A stretch of DNA of 28,239 bases from CAZNXJ01 sp964577115 (GTDB taxonomy: Bacteria; Planctomycetota; Planctomycetia; Pirellulales; Pirellulaceae), in NCBI GenBank assembly GCA_964577115.1, contig CAZNXJ010000046.1:1-28239 (forward strand). The letters run 5' to 3'. This document shows, piece after piece, positions 14,410-22,714 of the stretch (its first letter is position 1; every line of letters starts with the position of its first letter). The translations under genes and the position numbers were made by a program. The notes beneath the pieces were generated by a model that ran no database searches, was not told the DNA's origin, and was given only the letters and a program-made list of their open reading frames with translations.

Positions 14410-15774
14410 ATGAGGCGGATGATTCCCACAGCGCTGCTCATCGTGGCAGCGCTGGCGGCAAGCGCACTGGCCGCCGAACCATGCGAGGTTCGGCAGATTC
14501 GAACCGCAAACTTCCTGCTGCACACCGACCTGTCGCTCGATGACGCGCAGCCGTATCTGGCACGCATGGAGCGGACGATCGATTTCGCCGCGGACTACTG
14601 GCGGCGCTCGCCGCACGCTCCGATCGAATGTTACCTCATTCACGACCTCGAGAACTGGCCCGAGTCGGCGCTCCCTGACCGGCTGGCGCGCGTCATTGTG
14701 GGAGGGATTGGCGGCGTCACCGTGACGCGGCCCCGAGGCCATCGGGATAGCGGTCGGGCGCTGGTGTATGCTTCGAGCAAACGCGGCGTTATCGAACACG
14801 AAGTCCTGCATGCCTACTGCGCGCAGAACTTCGGTGCTCTCGGCCCCGAATGGTACAAGGAAGGCATGGCCGAAATGGCGGCCTTCGGCGAGATACATGA
14901 AGCCGGCGTACGGTGCCCTTCCGAGCGGCTTGCGATGCTGCGGGCCATGCCGCTGCGTTCCAATCGCCAGATCCGGCAGAACAGCCCGGCGGTCACTCGC
15001 ATGTCCCGCTCGCTTCAGAAGCTGCACGTCGCTCACGGCAGCCGTCCCGGCCAGGTCCCACTCGAAAACTGGACGGCCAAAGACGTCGAATCGGTGCAGT
15101 TATTGCGCGATGATTATCTCTGGAGCTGGTCGCTGTGCCACTTTCTCCACCACAATCCCAACTATCGCGATCGCTTCCGGATGCTCGGCGAGTCCTATGT
15201 CACGCAGCCGAAGGATCGGTTCGAACAGATCTTCGCACCGATGGCTAACGAGCTGTGTTTCGAGTACGAGCAATTCATCCGCCACATCGAAACCGGCTAT
15301 CGCGTTGATCTATGCCGCTGGGATTGGCATTGCACATTTGTACCGCTGCGCCCCGGCAAGATCGTAACCGTCCGTTGTGAAGCGGCTCGCGGTTGGCAGC
15401 CGGCGGAAGTTTGGGTGACGCACGGAACACCGTACGCGTTTCGCGTCCGTGGCGAGTGGAGCACGGAAGCGGAGGGCGAGCTGTATGCGCCCGGAGCGCG
15501 CTTGCCGGCTGCTGCCCCGAACGGCCGCGGCCGCCTGCAAGCCGTGGTGCTCGACGGATTCCGCCTGGGTGAACCCTTCTATCTAAATGCGGCACAGGGC
15601 ACATTCGTCGCCCCGGCGACCGGCAAGCTCTATCTGCGCTGTGAAGACGCCTGGCACGAGCTGGCCGACAATCGTGGCCATGTCGAGGTTAAGTTTGCCC
15701 GGTCTGCGATCTCTGACGAGCCGGTCGTCGCTGAAGCGCCGCGCGTGGTTCCCACTAGGAGCCCGGCACCCTAG
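14410..15774 (+). CDS. Exported HEXXH metalloprotease-like protein (gluzincin / peptidase MA-like)
   Basis: I do not recognise a named gene. The 454-residue product has a signal peptide (1-22, PTALLIVAALAASALAA). The region about 30-290 reads like the peptidase-MA/DUF1570 group of gluzincins: NFLLHTDLSLDDA at the front, the zinc motif H130-E131-V-L-H134 in GVIEHEVLHAYC, and the probable third ligand E151 in PEWYKEGMAEM. Then comes a helical part with DDYLWSWSLCHFLHHNP. The C-terminal ~150 residues are predicted beta-rich, from VDLCRWDWHCTFVPLRPG to the end. Substrate is unknown. An AGGA at 14401 precedes the ATG by a good distance. It follows the methyltransferase by 39 bases, suggesting co-transcription. 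Confidence 0.8.
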   Translation: MRRMIPTALLIVAALAASALAAEPCEVRQIRTANFLLHTDLSLDDAQPYLARMERTIDFAADYWRRSPHAPIECYLIHDLENWPESALPDRLARVIVGGIGGVTVTRPRGHRDSGRALVYASSKRGVIEHEVLHAYCAQNFGALGPEWYKEGMAEMAAFGEIHEAGVRCPSERLAMLRAMPLRSNRQIRQNSPAVTRMSRSLQKLHVAHGSRPGQVPLENWTAKDVESVQLLRDDYLWSWSLCHFLHHNPNYRDRFRMLGESYVTQPKDRFEQIFAPMANELCFEYEQFIRHIETGYRVDLCRWDWHCTFVPLRPGKIVTVRCEAARGWQPAEVWVTHGTPYAFRVRGEWSTEAEGELYAPGARLPAAAPNGRGRLQAVVLDGFRLGEPFYLNAAQGTFVAPATGKLYLRCEDAWHELADNRGHVEVKFARSAISDEPVVAEAPRVVPTRSPAP

Positions 15775-15775
15775 T

Positions 15776-15792
15776 CCCCCGGATCGCGGGGG
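15776..15792 (+). terminator. GC-rich hairpin after the metalloprotease-like gene
   Basis: CCCCCG-GATCG-CGGGGG directly after the stop codon. No T tract follows, so it may only attenuate transcription or protect the 3' end. Confidence 0.3.
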
Positions 15793-15939
15793 CTGCGACG
15801 ATCCTGAGTGGCTTTGAGTTCACACAAATCCGTGTAGCTCTAGATTGGGAAAATGCGTATTCTCCGCGCCGTCGTTGGGCTACAGCGACGGAGTGGCCCG
15901 CGGTGGGCTCAAGGAAATCCGACCGAGAAAGGATGCGAC

Positions 15940-16749
15940 ATGAAAAAGGCCGGAATCTTTCTGGCGATTGGATTGCTGGCGGCTACGTCGCTGCACGCAC
16001 AAGAGCGACGGACGACGAACACGAATCGCGGCAACGCTCCGGCCGCGCGGGCCGGTGCCGCTCCGACGAATTCGGCACAGCCCGCCAAGCCGGCCCTGAC
16101 GGCCAAGACGCAGGAACTGGCCAGCTATGCCATCGGCTACGACCTGGCCACGCGACTAAAGACCGAAGGCGCTCAGGTCAACGTCGAAGCCCTGATTCGA
16201 GGACTGAAAGATTCGCTCGCCGGCTCGAAGCCCGGTTATCCGCAGCCCGAACTCCAGGCGGCCGTCGAGGCGTTTGATGCCGATGTGCAGGCGCGCGCGG
16301 AAGCTCGATTCCGCGAGATGTCAGCCAAGAACCAGCGCGAAGGCGCGGCATACCTGGCGAAGAATAAGACTCGTCGCGGTGTCACCACGCTGCCGAGCGG
16401 CCTTCAGTACGAAGTGCTGAAGTCTGGCCAGGGCAAGTCGCCGAGTGCCGGGGACATCGTGCGAGCGCACTATCACGGCACGCTGATCGACGGCACCGTT
16501 TTCGACTCGACGCAGAACTCGGATCCCATCGAGATCGCAGTCGAGGATACGATCCCCGGTTGGGCCGAGGTCCTTCAGAGGATGAAGGTTGGCGACAAGT
16601 GGCGTTTGACGGTGCCGCCCGAACTGGCGTACGGCGAACAAGGTTATGGTCCCGTGCCGCCGCAAGCGACGCTGATTTTCGAAATCGAATTGCTCGACGT
16701 CAAGAAACCGCAGGTCCAGCAAAGCGCTCGCCCCCGGACGGTCAAATAA
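15940..16749 (+). CDS. Exported FKBP-type peptidyl-prolyl cis-trans isomerase
   Basis: Folding catalyst for exported proteins, in the FkpA/Mip style. The 269-residue product has a signal peptide (1-20, KKAGIFLAIGLLAATSLHA). An Ala/Pro/Asn/Thr-rich linker (21-55) follows, then an FKBP N-terminal dimerisation-like helical domain (about 56-145, ELASYAIGYDLATRLK) and the FKBP catalytic domain (about 150-253). The catalytic domain carries GDIVRAHYHGTLIDGTVFDST, the W208 hydrophobic pocket residue in IPGWAEVLQRMKVGDKW and VPPELAYGEQGYG. The ATG at 15940 is favoured by AAAGGA six bases before it (15928-15933) and by the signal peptide beginning there; an upstream ATG at 15853 would bury the signal peptide. 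Confidence 0.94.
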   Translation: MKKAGIFLAIGLLAATSLHAQERRTTNTNRGNAPAARAGAAPTNSAQPAKPALTAKTQELASYAIGYDLATRLKTEGAQVNVEALIRGLKDSLAGSKPGYPQPELQAAVEAFDADVQARAEARFREMSAKNQREGAAYLAKNKTRRGVTTLPSGLQYEVLKSGQGKSPSAGDIVRAHYHGTLIDGTVFDSTQNSDPIEIAVEDTIPGWAEVLQRMKVGDKWRLTVPPELAYGEQGYGPVPPQATLIFEIELLDVKKPQVQQSARPRTVK

Positions 16750-16792
16750 GCGCAGGACCGCGCCCCAAAAACTGTGAATCCCCTCCCCACGA

Positions 16793-16831
16793 GCCTCTGG
16801 TCGCACATGCGCGGCCAGAGGCTTTTGTTGT
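16793..16831 (+). terminator. Rho-independent terminator after the FKBP gene
   Basis: GCCTCTGG (16793-16800) pairs perfectly with CCAGAGGC (16815-16822) around a 14-base loop, followed by TTTTGTTGTT. It ends the plus-strand transcript 44 bases after the FKBP stop. Confidence 0.88.
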
Positions 16832-16981
16832 TGATGCCGAGGTTACGTCGAGTGTGCTACGCGTGGACGATCTCGCTTGCTGCGAAGAAGACGTGACCGA
16901 TGTGGTGGAACGATGCGCTTACCGTCATGCGCCGACAGAACAGCTTCACGGCAGTCTCGTGGAACGCTTCGGATGCACGGG

Positions 16982-18415
16982 CTAGCGCTCCGATGAAAGG
17001 CCTCGCGCACGCGCTTCGGCCGTGATGGATTCGAGCCACACTTCGAGCTCGGTGCGCATGGTTTCCAAACGCTGAGGCTCGTCGCTCCTTCGATCGTGCG
17101 ATTCGGTGGGGTCTGACGCGAGATCATAGAGTTCGAAGTGCACCTCGCCGTTCTCGTCCTCAAGGCGATGCAACTTCCACGCGCCGTCAATCCACGCCGC
17201 GTGTCCCGGATACGAGCCTGCCGGAGGCACCCAGGACTCGAACTGGGGATAGCCCTGGGCGGCCGGGTCTTCGACTTGCTGTCCCGCCGCAAGACGCTCC
17301 GCTGATTCGGCCAGAATTCGGTCGCTATGGACGAGTTGCCCGGAGATCGGCGTTTGCCAGAAGCCCAGTGGACGCTTGCGCGACGCCACGGGCCCGTCGA
17401 ACAGCTCGACGAGACTCTGCCCATCCAGCGGCGGCTCGTCGGGAATGGGTACGCCGGCAAGTTCGAGTACCGTGGGGTAGATATCCACCGTACTCACCGG
17501 AAGCTCGACCACGCGTGGCGAACGAATCCGTGCTGGCCATTCGATCAGCCCGGGAACGCATATTCCGCCTTCGTACAACGTTCCTTTCTGCCCTCGCCGT
17601 CCGCCGGTCGATCCCGCGGGGATGGCGCCGTTATCACTGCAGTACCACAGCACCGTGTTCTCGGCGATTTTCAGTTGGCGGAGGCCTTCGCGGAGCTGTC
17701 CCATCGCCCGGTCCATGGCGGTGATTTCCGCGAGAAAATGCTGCACGGGCTCGGGATGATCCGCGTACAGCGCGCGGTCCCCCGCGGTGCCTACATGTGG
17801 TACATGCGGAGACGCAAACCAAACGACCACCAGAAACGGCTCCTCTGCCGCGACGCGTTCGCGCATGTAGGCCAGCGCCTGCTCGACGATGATGGCTGAC
17901 CCTTCTCCTGCGAACTGTTCGGGGTGGCCGCGCCGTGCGAGCCACGGATCGAGCTCAAAAAAGTTCGGCGCGGACAGCCAGTCGTCGAACCCTTGCGCGC
18001 CTGGCGAAGTGGGGTAGTCGTCGAGCACCGAACCGAGATGCCACTTCCCGAAGTGCGCCGTACGGTATCCCGCGCCGCGCAATCTTTCCGCGAGCGTGAT
18101 TTCGTCCGGCCGCATCGAGTGGCCCCAGCTGAAGACTCCTGCGCGGTTGGGCGTCCTCCCGGTCAGTACGCTGGCGCGCGTCGGCGAGCACACCGAGGCT
18201 GCGGCATAGAAGCGGTCGAACCGCAAACCGCTGCGAGCCATCTCGTCGAACGTCGGCGTTAGGACGTGCGGGTGACCGTTGTAGGCCATGTCACCCCAAC
18301 CTTGGTCATCCGCCATGCAGAGCACGAAGTTGGGACGCGGTGGCTCGTCGGCTGGCGTGCTCGTCGCGCCTGCCAGCACGACGGCAGCGATTAGTGGTAT
18401 CACTCGGCCCGTCAT
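16982..18415 (-). CDS. Exported sulfatase (arylsulfatase family)
   Basis: Formylglycine-dependent hydrolase of sulfate esters, probably acting on sulfated polysaccharides. The 477-residue product has a signal peptide (1-22, PLIAAVVLAGATSTPA). The metal-binding start is PNFVLCMADDQGWGD, and the sulfatase signature CSPTRASVLTGR has C76 as the residue converted to formylglycine. It also shows TAHFGKWHLGS, the HVPHVG region and SDNGA with D/N metal ligands. The C-terminal subdomain ends with the frequent LYDLASDPTE motif. The ATG at 18415 follows AGGAG at six bases. It lies 17 bases after the next sulfatase, in one operon. No sulfatase-modifying enzyme or carbohydrate-uptake gene is in the window, so the natural substrate is unknown. 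Confidence 0.95.
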   Translation of the reverse strand: MTGRVIPLIAAVVLAGATSTPADEPPRPNFVLCMADDQGWGDMAYNGHPHVLTPTFDEMARSGLRFDRFYAAASVCSPTRASVLTGRTPNRAGVFSWGHSMRPDEITLAERLRGAGYRTAHFGKWHLGSVLDDYPTSPGAQGFDDWLSAPNFFELDPWLARRGHPEQFAGEGSAIIVEQALAYMRERVAAEEPFLVVVWFASPHVPHVGTAGDRALYADHPEPVQHFLAEITAMDRAMGQLREGLRQLKIAENTVLWYCSDNGAIPAGSTGGRRGQKGTLYEGGICVPGLIEWPARIRSPRVVELPVSTVDIYPTVLELAGVPIPDEPPLDGQSLVELFDGPVASRKRPLGFWQTPISGQLVHSDRILAESAERLAAGQQVEDPAAQGYPQFESWVPPAGSYPGHAAWIDGAWKLHRLEDENGEVHFELYDLASDPTESHDRRSDEPQRLETMRTELEVWLESITAEARARGLSSER

Positions 18416-18432
18416 CTGCCGCTCCTGATAGC

Positions 18433-19971
18433 TTACGGTAGTTTGGGTTCTAGCGGCTTACCATCTTCGTCCCGCGGCCACTGGGCGCCATGGCGCTCGA
18501 GCGCCGCAAGCATCGCGCGCGTCATGCGCCGGAGCTGCTCGCCTTCACTCTCCGCCAGATTCCGCTGCTCGAACGGATCGCTGGCAAGATTGTACAGCTG
18601 ATAGTGGGAATGCTCCGAAGCTTCGCTGGGCAGGTAGTGGTAGATGAGCTTCCAATCGCCTTGCCGATAGCATGTAAAGTAACTGCTGCGATGTGGGCCA
18701 TGCGGATAATGCATCAGGAACTCTTCGGGACGCGATTCATCCGCCTGGCCGCTCAGCAGCCGATCGAGCCGCACGCCATCAATGGGATGGTCGGGCGGAG
18801 CGGCAACGTCGCATAGGGCGAGTACCGTGGGAAAGAGATCGAACACTGCGGCGAGCTGGCCTTGAAGAGTATTGGCCGCGATTGGCAATCGCTGTTGCAG
18901 CGCGTGATTGCTCTGCGGTTTGGCCCACGCGGCCACAAAGGGCACGCGCATGCCGCCTTCGTAATGGGCCCCCTTTTTGCCACGCAGCGGCGCCGCGGAC
19001 GCTACCGAATGTTCGTGGCCGAGCGGGGCGTCAGAACCGTTGTCACCCACAAAGAGAATCAGCGTATTTTCCGCCACGCCGAGCGACTCGAGGTGGGCCA
19101 GCACATCGCCGAGCGACTTATCCATGCCCTCGACCAGTGTCGCGAAGGCCTGGGCTTCTTCCGGCATTCCGGAGTCGCGGTAGTTGTCCGCAAAGCGAGG
19201 ATCAGAGTTGAACGGAGCATGCACGGCGTAGTGGGCGAAGTACAGAAAGAACGGCTTTCTGTCTTCGACGGCCGCCGCGACGTGTGCTTTTGCTTCGAGT
19301 GTCAAAGCTTCTGTCAGAAACGTGTCGGTCCCGTGATACTTTTCCAGATGCGGCACGGCTGCGCGGTTGTTCGCAATTCCGTGCCCGAAGTTTTTCGCAC
19401 CATAGTAGCTGCCCGGTGCACCGATACTGGCTCCGCCCACGTTGACATCGAAGCCGAGATTCGTGGGATCGGCTCCCTCCGCATGGCGTGGGCCGAAATG
19501 GCCTTTCCCTACGTGAATCGTGCGGTAGCCGGCCTGCTGAAGCAGACGCGGTAGCGTGACATCACGGGACGTCAGCCCTTCCCAGTTCCAATCCGCTGCA
19601 CCGAACGGTCCCGCGTTATTCTGGTCCGGGTTGATCCAGTTCGTCGTGTGATGCCGTACGGCATTCTGGCCAGTAAGAATCGAGACGCGCGTCGGCGAAC
19701 AGACGTTCATCGCGTAGAAATGGCTGAACCGGATGCCCTGTGCGGCCAGCCGTTCGAGGTTCGGGGTGCGGTAAAAATCGTTCAGCGGATAGCGTTTGGG
19801 CTTGCCATTTTCATCCGCCAACATGGGCACCGAAGTATCCATCACGCCCAGATCGTCCACGAGGAAGAGAACGACGTTGGGTCTTTGCGCCGCTGATTCG
19901 GCGAACAATGCCTGGCCGGACAGCAGTGCGATCGCTACTGCGAACAATCCCAGAATCGTGCGGTGCTCCAT
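18433..19971 (-). CDS. Exported sulfatase (arylsulfatase A-like)
   Basis: A second sulfatase, upstream in the same operon. The 512-residue product has a signal peptide (1-24, ILGLFAVAIALLSGQALFA), metal ligands D39-D40 in VVLFLVDDLG, and signature CSPTRVSILTG with C91 as the formylglycine site. It also has IHVGKGHFG (a GKGHFG variant of the usual GKWHLG), HYAVHAPF and VGDNGSDA. The end carries LYNLASDPFEQRNLAES. A tract MDTSVPMLADENGKPKRYP inserted after the first metal site sets it apart from the neighbouring sulfatase. The two are therefore from different subfamilies and not a recent duplication. The ATG at 19971 is preceded by GGAAGG nine bases away. The frame runs 61 codons further up but without signal-peptide logic. 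Confidence 0.95.
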   Translation of the reverse strand: MEHRTILGLFAVAIALLSGQALFAESAAQRPNVVLFLVDDLGVMDTSVPMLADENGKPKRYPLNDFYRTPNLERLAAQGIRFSHFYAMNVCSPTRVSILTGQNAVRHHTTNWINPDQNNAGPFGAADWNWEGLTSRDVTLPRLLQQAGYRTIHVGKGHFGPRHAEGADPTNLGFDVNVGGASIGAPGSYYGAKNFGHGIANNRAAVPHLEKYHGTDTFLTEALTLEAKAHVAAAVEDRKPFFLYFAHYAVHAPFNSDPRFADNYRDSGMPEEAQAFATLVEGMDKSLGDVLAHLESLGVAENTLILFVGDNGSDAPLGHEHSVASAAPLRGKKGAHYEGGMRVPFVAAWAKPQSNHALQQRLPIAANTLQGQLAAVFDLFPTVLALCDVAAPPDHPIDGVRLDRLLSGQADESRPEEFLMHYPHGPHRSSYFTCYRQGDWKLIYHYLPSEASEHSHYQLYNLASDPFEQRNLAESEGEQLRRMTRAMLAALERHGAQWPRDEDGKPLEPKLP

Positions 19972-20261
19972 GAGTTCAAACCTTCCGAAACAATGGGCCC
20001 ATTTGTATCGTAGCGGCCATTGTACTTCTCTCGGCCGCGAGATGGGCGCCGGGAACACCATGGTTTTGGCGGCCGTGCTGCCGTCGACGCTGCGCGCGGC
20101 GCCGAAGCGAGCTGCCGGGGGGAAACGGTTCGCGGCGCGTGCGCGGACGGCCATGCTCGCGCGGCCCCGCAGGGTGTGTGTTGACCGCTCGGGCCCGGAT
20201 AGCGCGGGCGCAGCGCCGTACGCGCTCGAACAGCCCTGAGTGAGCTACTTCAGTGCTCGGG

Positions 20262-22253
20262 TCAATGGATCCGATCCGGCATGGGAAACATGTCGCTCGT
20301 CGGAACGGGCAGCGGCGGCGGAGAGGCGGGATGTACGCCGCCATCGAGCACTTCGCGAACTTTCTTCAAGAGCGCCGCCGCCGTGAAGGGTTTCTGGAGG
20401 AAGTTCACGTTGCGCTGCAGGATGCCCTGCCGGATGACGCTGTCGTCGGTGTAGCCCGAGAGAAACATGACGCGCATTTCGGGACGCTCGAAGCTCAGTA
20501 GTTCCGCTAGCCGAGCGCCGCTGAACTGGGGCATAACGACGTCGGTCAGCAACAATTGGATGTCGCCCGCAAATTGTTGGCTGAGCTGAAGAGCGCTCGT
20601 CGGATTCGCAGCCTGGAGCACTGTGTAGCCGCCTCGCCCAAGAGCCGCGACAGTGATCGCGCGGACGCTGTCGTCGTCTTCGACGACCAAGATCGTTTCG
20701 CTGCCCGCATCGGGACGAATCAATTCGTCGTGTCCCGAGAGGTCGGAGGGATGGTCGACTCGCGGCAGATATACACGAAAGATGCTGCCTTGGCCTGGTT
20801 CGCTATAGACCCCGATGTGGCCGCCGACCTGGCGCACGGCTCCGTACACGGTGGCTAGTCCGAGGCCGGTGCCTTTGCCGGGGGCTTTCGTCGTGAAGAA
20901 CGGCTCAAAAATGCGCGCGACCGTCGCTTCATCCATGCCGCACCCGGTGTCGCCGACGGCCAGCATGATATAGCTACCCGGCGTTACCTCGGCATGATGA
21001 TGACTGTACGTGTCGTCCAATTGAACGTTCGCCGTTTCAAGGCTGATTTCACCGCCCTGGGGCATCGCGTCGCGCGCATTGACGACAAGATTGACCAGAA
21101 TCTGTTCGATGTTCGTGGGATCGGCGCATACGTATCCCAGGTCCGGTGCGAGCTGCGTCACAAATTCGATGTGTTCGCCGATCAATCGGCGCAGCATCTT
21201 CTCGGTGTCGAGCACGAGGTAGTTGATGTTCAGCGTCTTGAGCTCGGACACTTGTTTGCGGCTGAAGACGAGTAGCTGACGGGTAAGCAGTGCCGCACGC
21301 TGGGCCGCGCGCTGGACCTCGCGAAGCATCGAGACGGCTTCCGCGTCGTGCGGATTCTCGATCAGGATGTCGGTATAACCCTGAATCACCGTCAGCAAGT
21401 TGTTGAAGTCATGGGCCACGCCACCGGCTAACTGCCCGATGGCCTCCATTTTTTGGGCGTGGCGCAGTTGGGACTCGCGTTCTTTGAGAAGCTCTTCGGT
21501 GGCGCGTTGCGAAGTAACATCCACGGCCATGCCGGCCAGCAGGAGTTGGCCGTCGGCGCGGCGCAAGGGAAAGCGGTACGTCAACCAGTGGATGGTGGCG
21601 CCGGCCAATGTTTCGAGTGTCTCCGAGAATTGGAGCGCGCTGCCGGATTTCAAAACGGCCTGCTCGTTCGCCAGCAGTGACTCGGCGGTCGCTCGGCTCC
21701 AAAAATCGAAATCCGTCCGTCCCTGCCAATCCACGCAGCCGCTGGCCGTTTCGAAACGCCGATTGGCGTACACGAACCGTCCGTCCGGTTCTTTCATGAA
21801 CGCGATTGCGGGACTGTTGTCCATGAACAACTGAAAACGCGATTCGGCTTCCGCCAGTCGCCGCCGCGTGCGGATCCCATCCGACACACGGTCGACGGCC
21901 GCCGTCAGGTATTCGAGAAAGTCGGGCGTTTTGGGAACGAAGTCGCGGACGCCGAGCCGCAAGGCGCGGATCACCGTCTGTTCGCTGCTGCACCCCGTGA
22001 CCATGATGATCGGAACCTCGCCGTTCAGGTTCCGCGTCTGCGGAATCAACTCGAAGGCGGTGATTCCCCCGGGCAGCAGGTAGTCCATCACGACGAGATC
22101 CACGGGCCCGCTCTGTAGCACATCGAGCGCCTCGGTTGCGGTGCGCGCAAGGCGTACGGCAAAGCCGCTTCGCTCCAAGAGCCGCGATTCGAGCTCCGCG
22201 ACGCCATCATCGTCTTCGATGATCAGGACGGTGCCGCGCGCTGAGTTCGTCAT
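20262..22253 (-). CDS. Hybrid sensor histidine kinase with receivers at both ends (REC-PAS-HisKA-HATPase-REC)
   Basis: A soluble 663-residue signalling protein. The order of domains is receiver 1 (about 6-122, phospho-acceptor D57 in VMDYLLPGG, K108); PAS (about 133-255, FQLFMDNSPAIAFMKEPDGRF); HisKA with H281 in GGVAHDFNNLLT; the ATPase with N-box N393 in VNARDAM, D435 in DTGCGM and GTGLGLATVYG; and receiver 2 (about 519-637, D571 in LLTDVVMP, K621). The H-D-F-N-N form and the C-terminal receiver are typical of hybrid kinases with PAS sensors. The missing membrane segment means it senses cytoplasmic cues or receives signal through receiver 1. Its ATG overlaps the stop of the upstream response regulator by the ATGA arrangement, so translation is likely coupled. 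It is the last gene of a three-gene operon. Confidence 0.95.
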   Translation of the reverse strand: MTNSARGTVLIIEDDDGVAELESRLLERSGFAVRLARTATEALDVLQSGPVDLVVMDYLLPGGITAFELIPQTRNLNGEVPIIMVTGCSSEQTVIRALRLGVRDFVPKTPDFLEYLTAAVDRVSDGIRTRRRLAEAESRFQLFMDNSPAIAFMKEPDGRFVYANRRFETASGCVDWQGRTDFDFWSRATAESLLANEQAVLKSGSALQFSETLETLAGATIHWLTYRFPLRRADGQLLLAGMAVDVTSQRATEELLKERESQLRHAQKMEAIGQLAGGVAHDFNNLLTVIQGYTDILIENPHDAEAVSMLREVQRAAQRAALLTRQLLVFSRKQVSELKTLNINYLVLDTEKMLRRLIGEHIEFVTQLAPDLGYVCADPTNIEQILVNLVVNARDAMPQGGEISLETANVQLDDTYSHHHAEVTPGSYIMLAVGDTGCGMDEATVARIFEPFFTTKAPGKGTGLGLATVYGAVRQVGGHIGVYSEPGQGSIFRVYLPRVDHPSDLSGHDELIRPDAGSETILVVEDDDSVRAITVAALGRGGYTVLQAANPTSALQLSQQFAGDIQLLLTDVVMPQFSGARLAELLSFERPEMRVMFLSGYTDDSVIRQGILQRNVNFLQKPFTAAALLKKVREVLDGGVHPASPPPLPVPTSDMFPMPDRIH

Positions 22254-22714
22254 GTTTGAATTGCTCCCTCGCGCCGTCGTTCGGCCGGTATCTGTGCGAC
22301 CTGAAGGATCAGGCCGAGCCGCTGCACGGCCTCGACGAATGCCTGGTAATCGACAGGTTTGGTGATGTAGACGTTGCAGCCCGCCTCGTAGCAGCGACCG
22401 ATTTCACGTGGATCGTCGGTCGTTGTCAGCATCACAATGGGAATCAAGGACGTCGTGGGATCTGACTTGAGCTGAGCGAGCACTTCGATGCCGTCGAGGC
22501 GCGGCATGTTGATGTCCAGAACGAGCAACAACTGGTGGCCGGCTTCGCGGCCCGCGAACGGTCCCTCGCGCCGGATGTATTCCAATGCTTGCTGCCCATC
22601 GGTGACATGCACGATTTCGTTAGCGATCCCGGCGCGCGCCAGGTTGCGCTTGACGAGCTGTGCGTGGCCTTCGTCATCTTCCGCCAGGAGGATTACGAGC
22701 GACTGCTGTTGCAT
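22250..22714 (-). CDS. Single-domain response regulator (Rcp1-like)
   Basis: A 154-residue receiver with no output domain. Acidic pocket E12-D13-D14, phospho-acceptor D67 in LLLVLDINMPRLDG, T97-T98 in MLTTTDD and K119 in YITKPVD. Sequence around SDPTTSLIPIVMLTTTDDPREIGRCYEAGCNVYITKP is of the type in cyanobacterial Rcp1 and other regulators coded beside phytochrome-like kinases. The ATG at 22714 overlaps the end of the upstream kinase by 22 bases, and the stop overlaps the next start by four. It is thus the middle carrier in a probable phosphorelay. Output could be a phospho-transfer, or protein binding as for CheY. Confidence 0.95.
   Translation of the reverse strand: MQQQSLVILLAEDDEGHAQLVKRNLARAGIANEIVHVTDGQQALEYIRREGPFAGREAGHQLLLVLDINMPRLDGIEVLAQLKSDPTTSLIPIVMLTTTDDPREIGRCYEAGCNVYITKPVDYQAFVEAVQRLGLILQVAQIPAERRREGAIQT

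Noticed and set aside
14098..15036. A 312-codon open frame on the minus strand opposite the methyltransferase and metalloprotease-like genes
   Set aside because: The plus-strand frames carry signal peptides and family motifs; the minus frame shows none.
16857..17039. A 60-codon minus-strand frame overlapping the end of the first sulfatase
   Set aside because: It overlaps the sulfatase 3' end in another frame, lacks a ribosome binding site and shows no family features.
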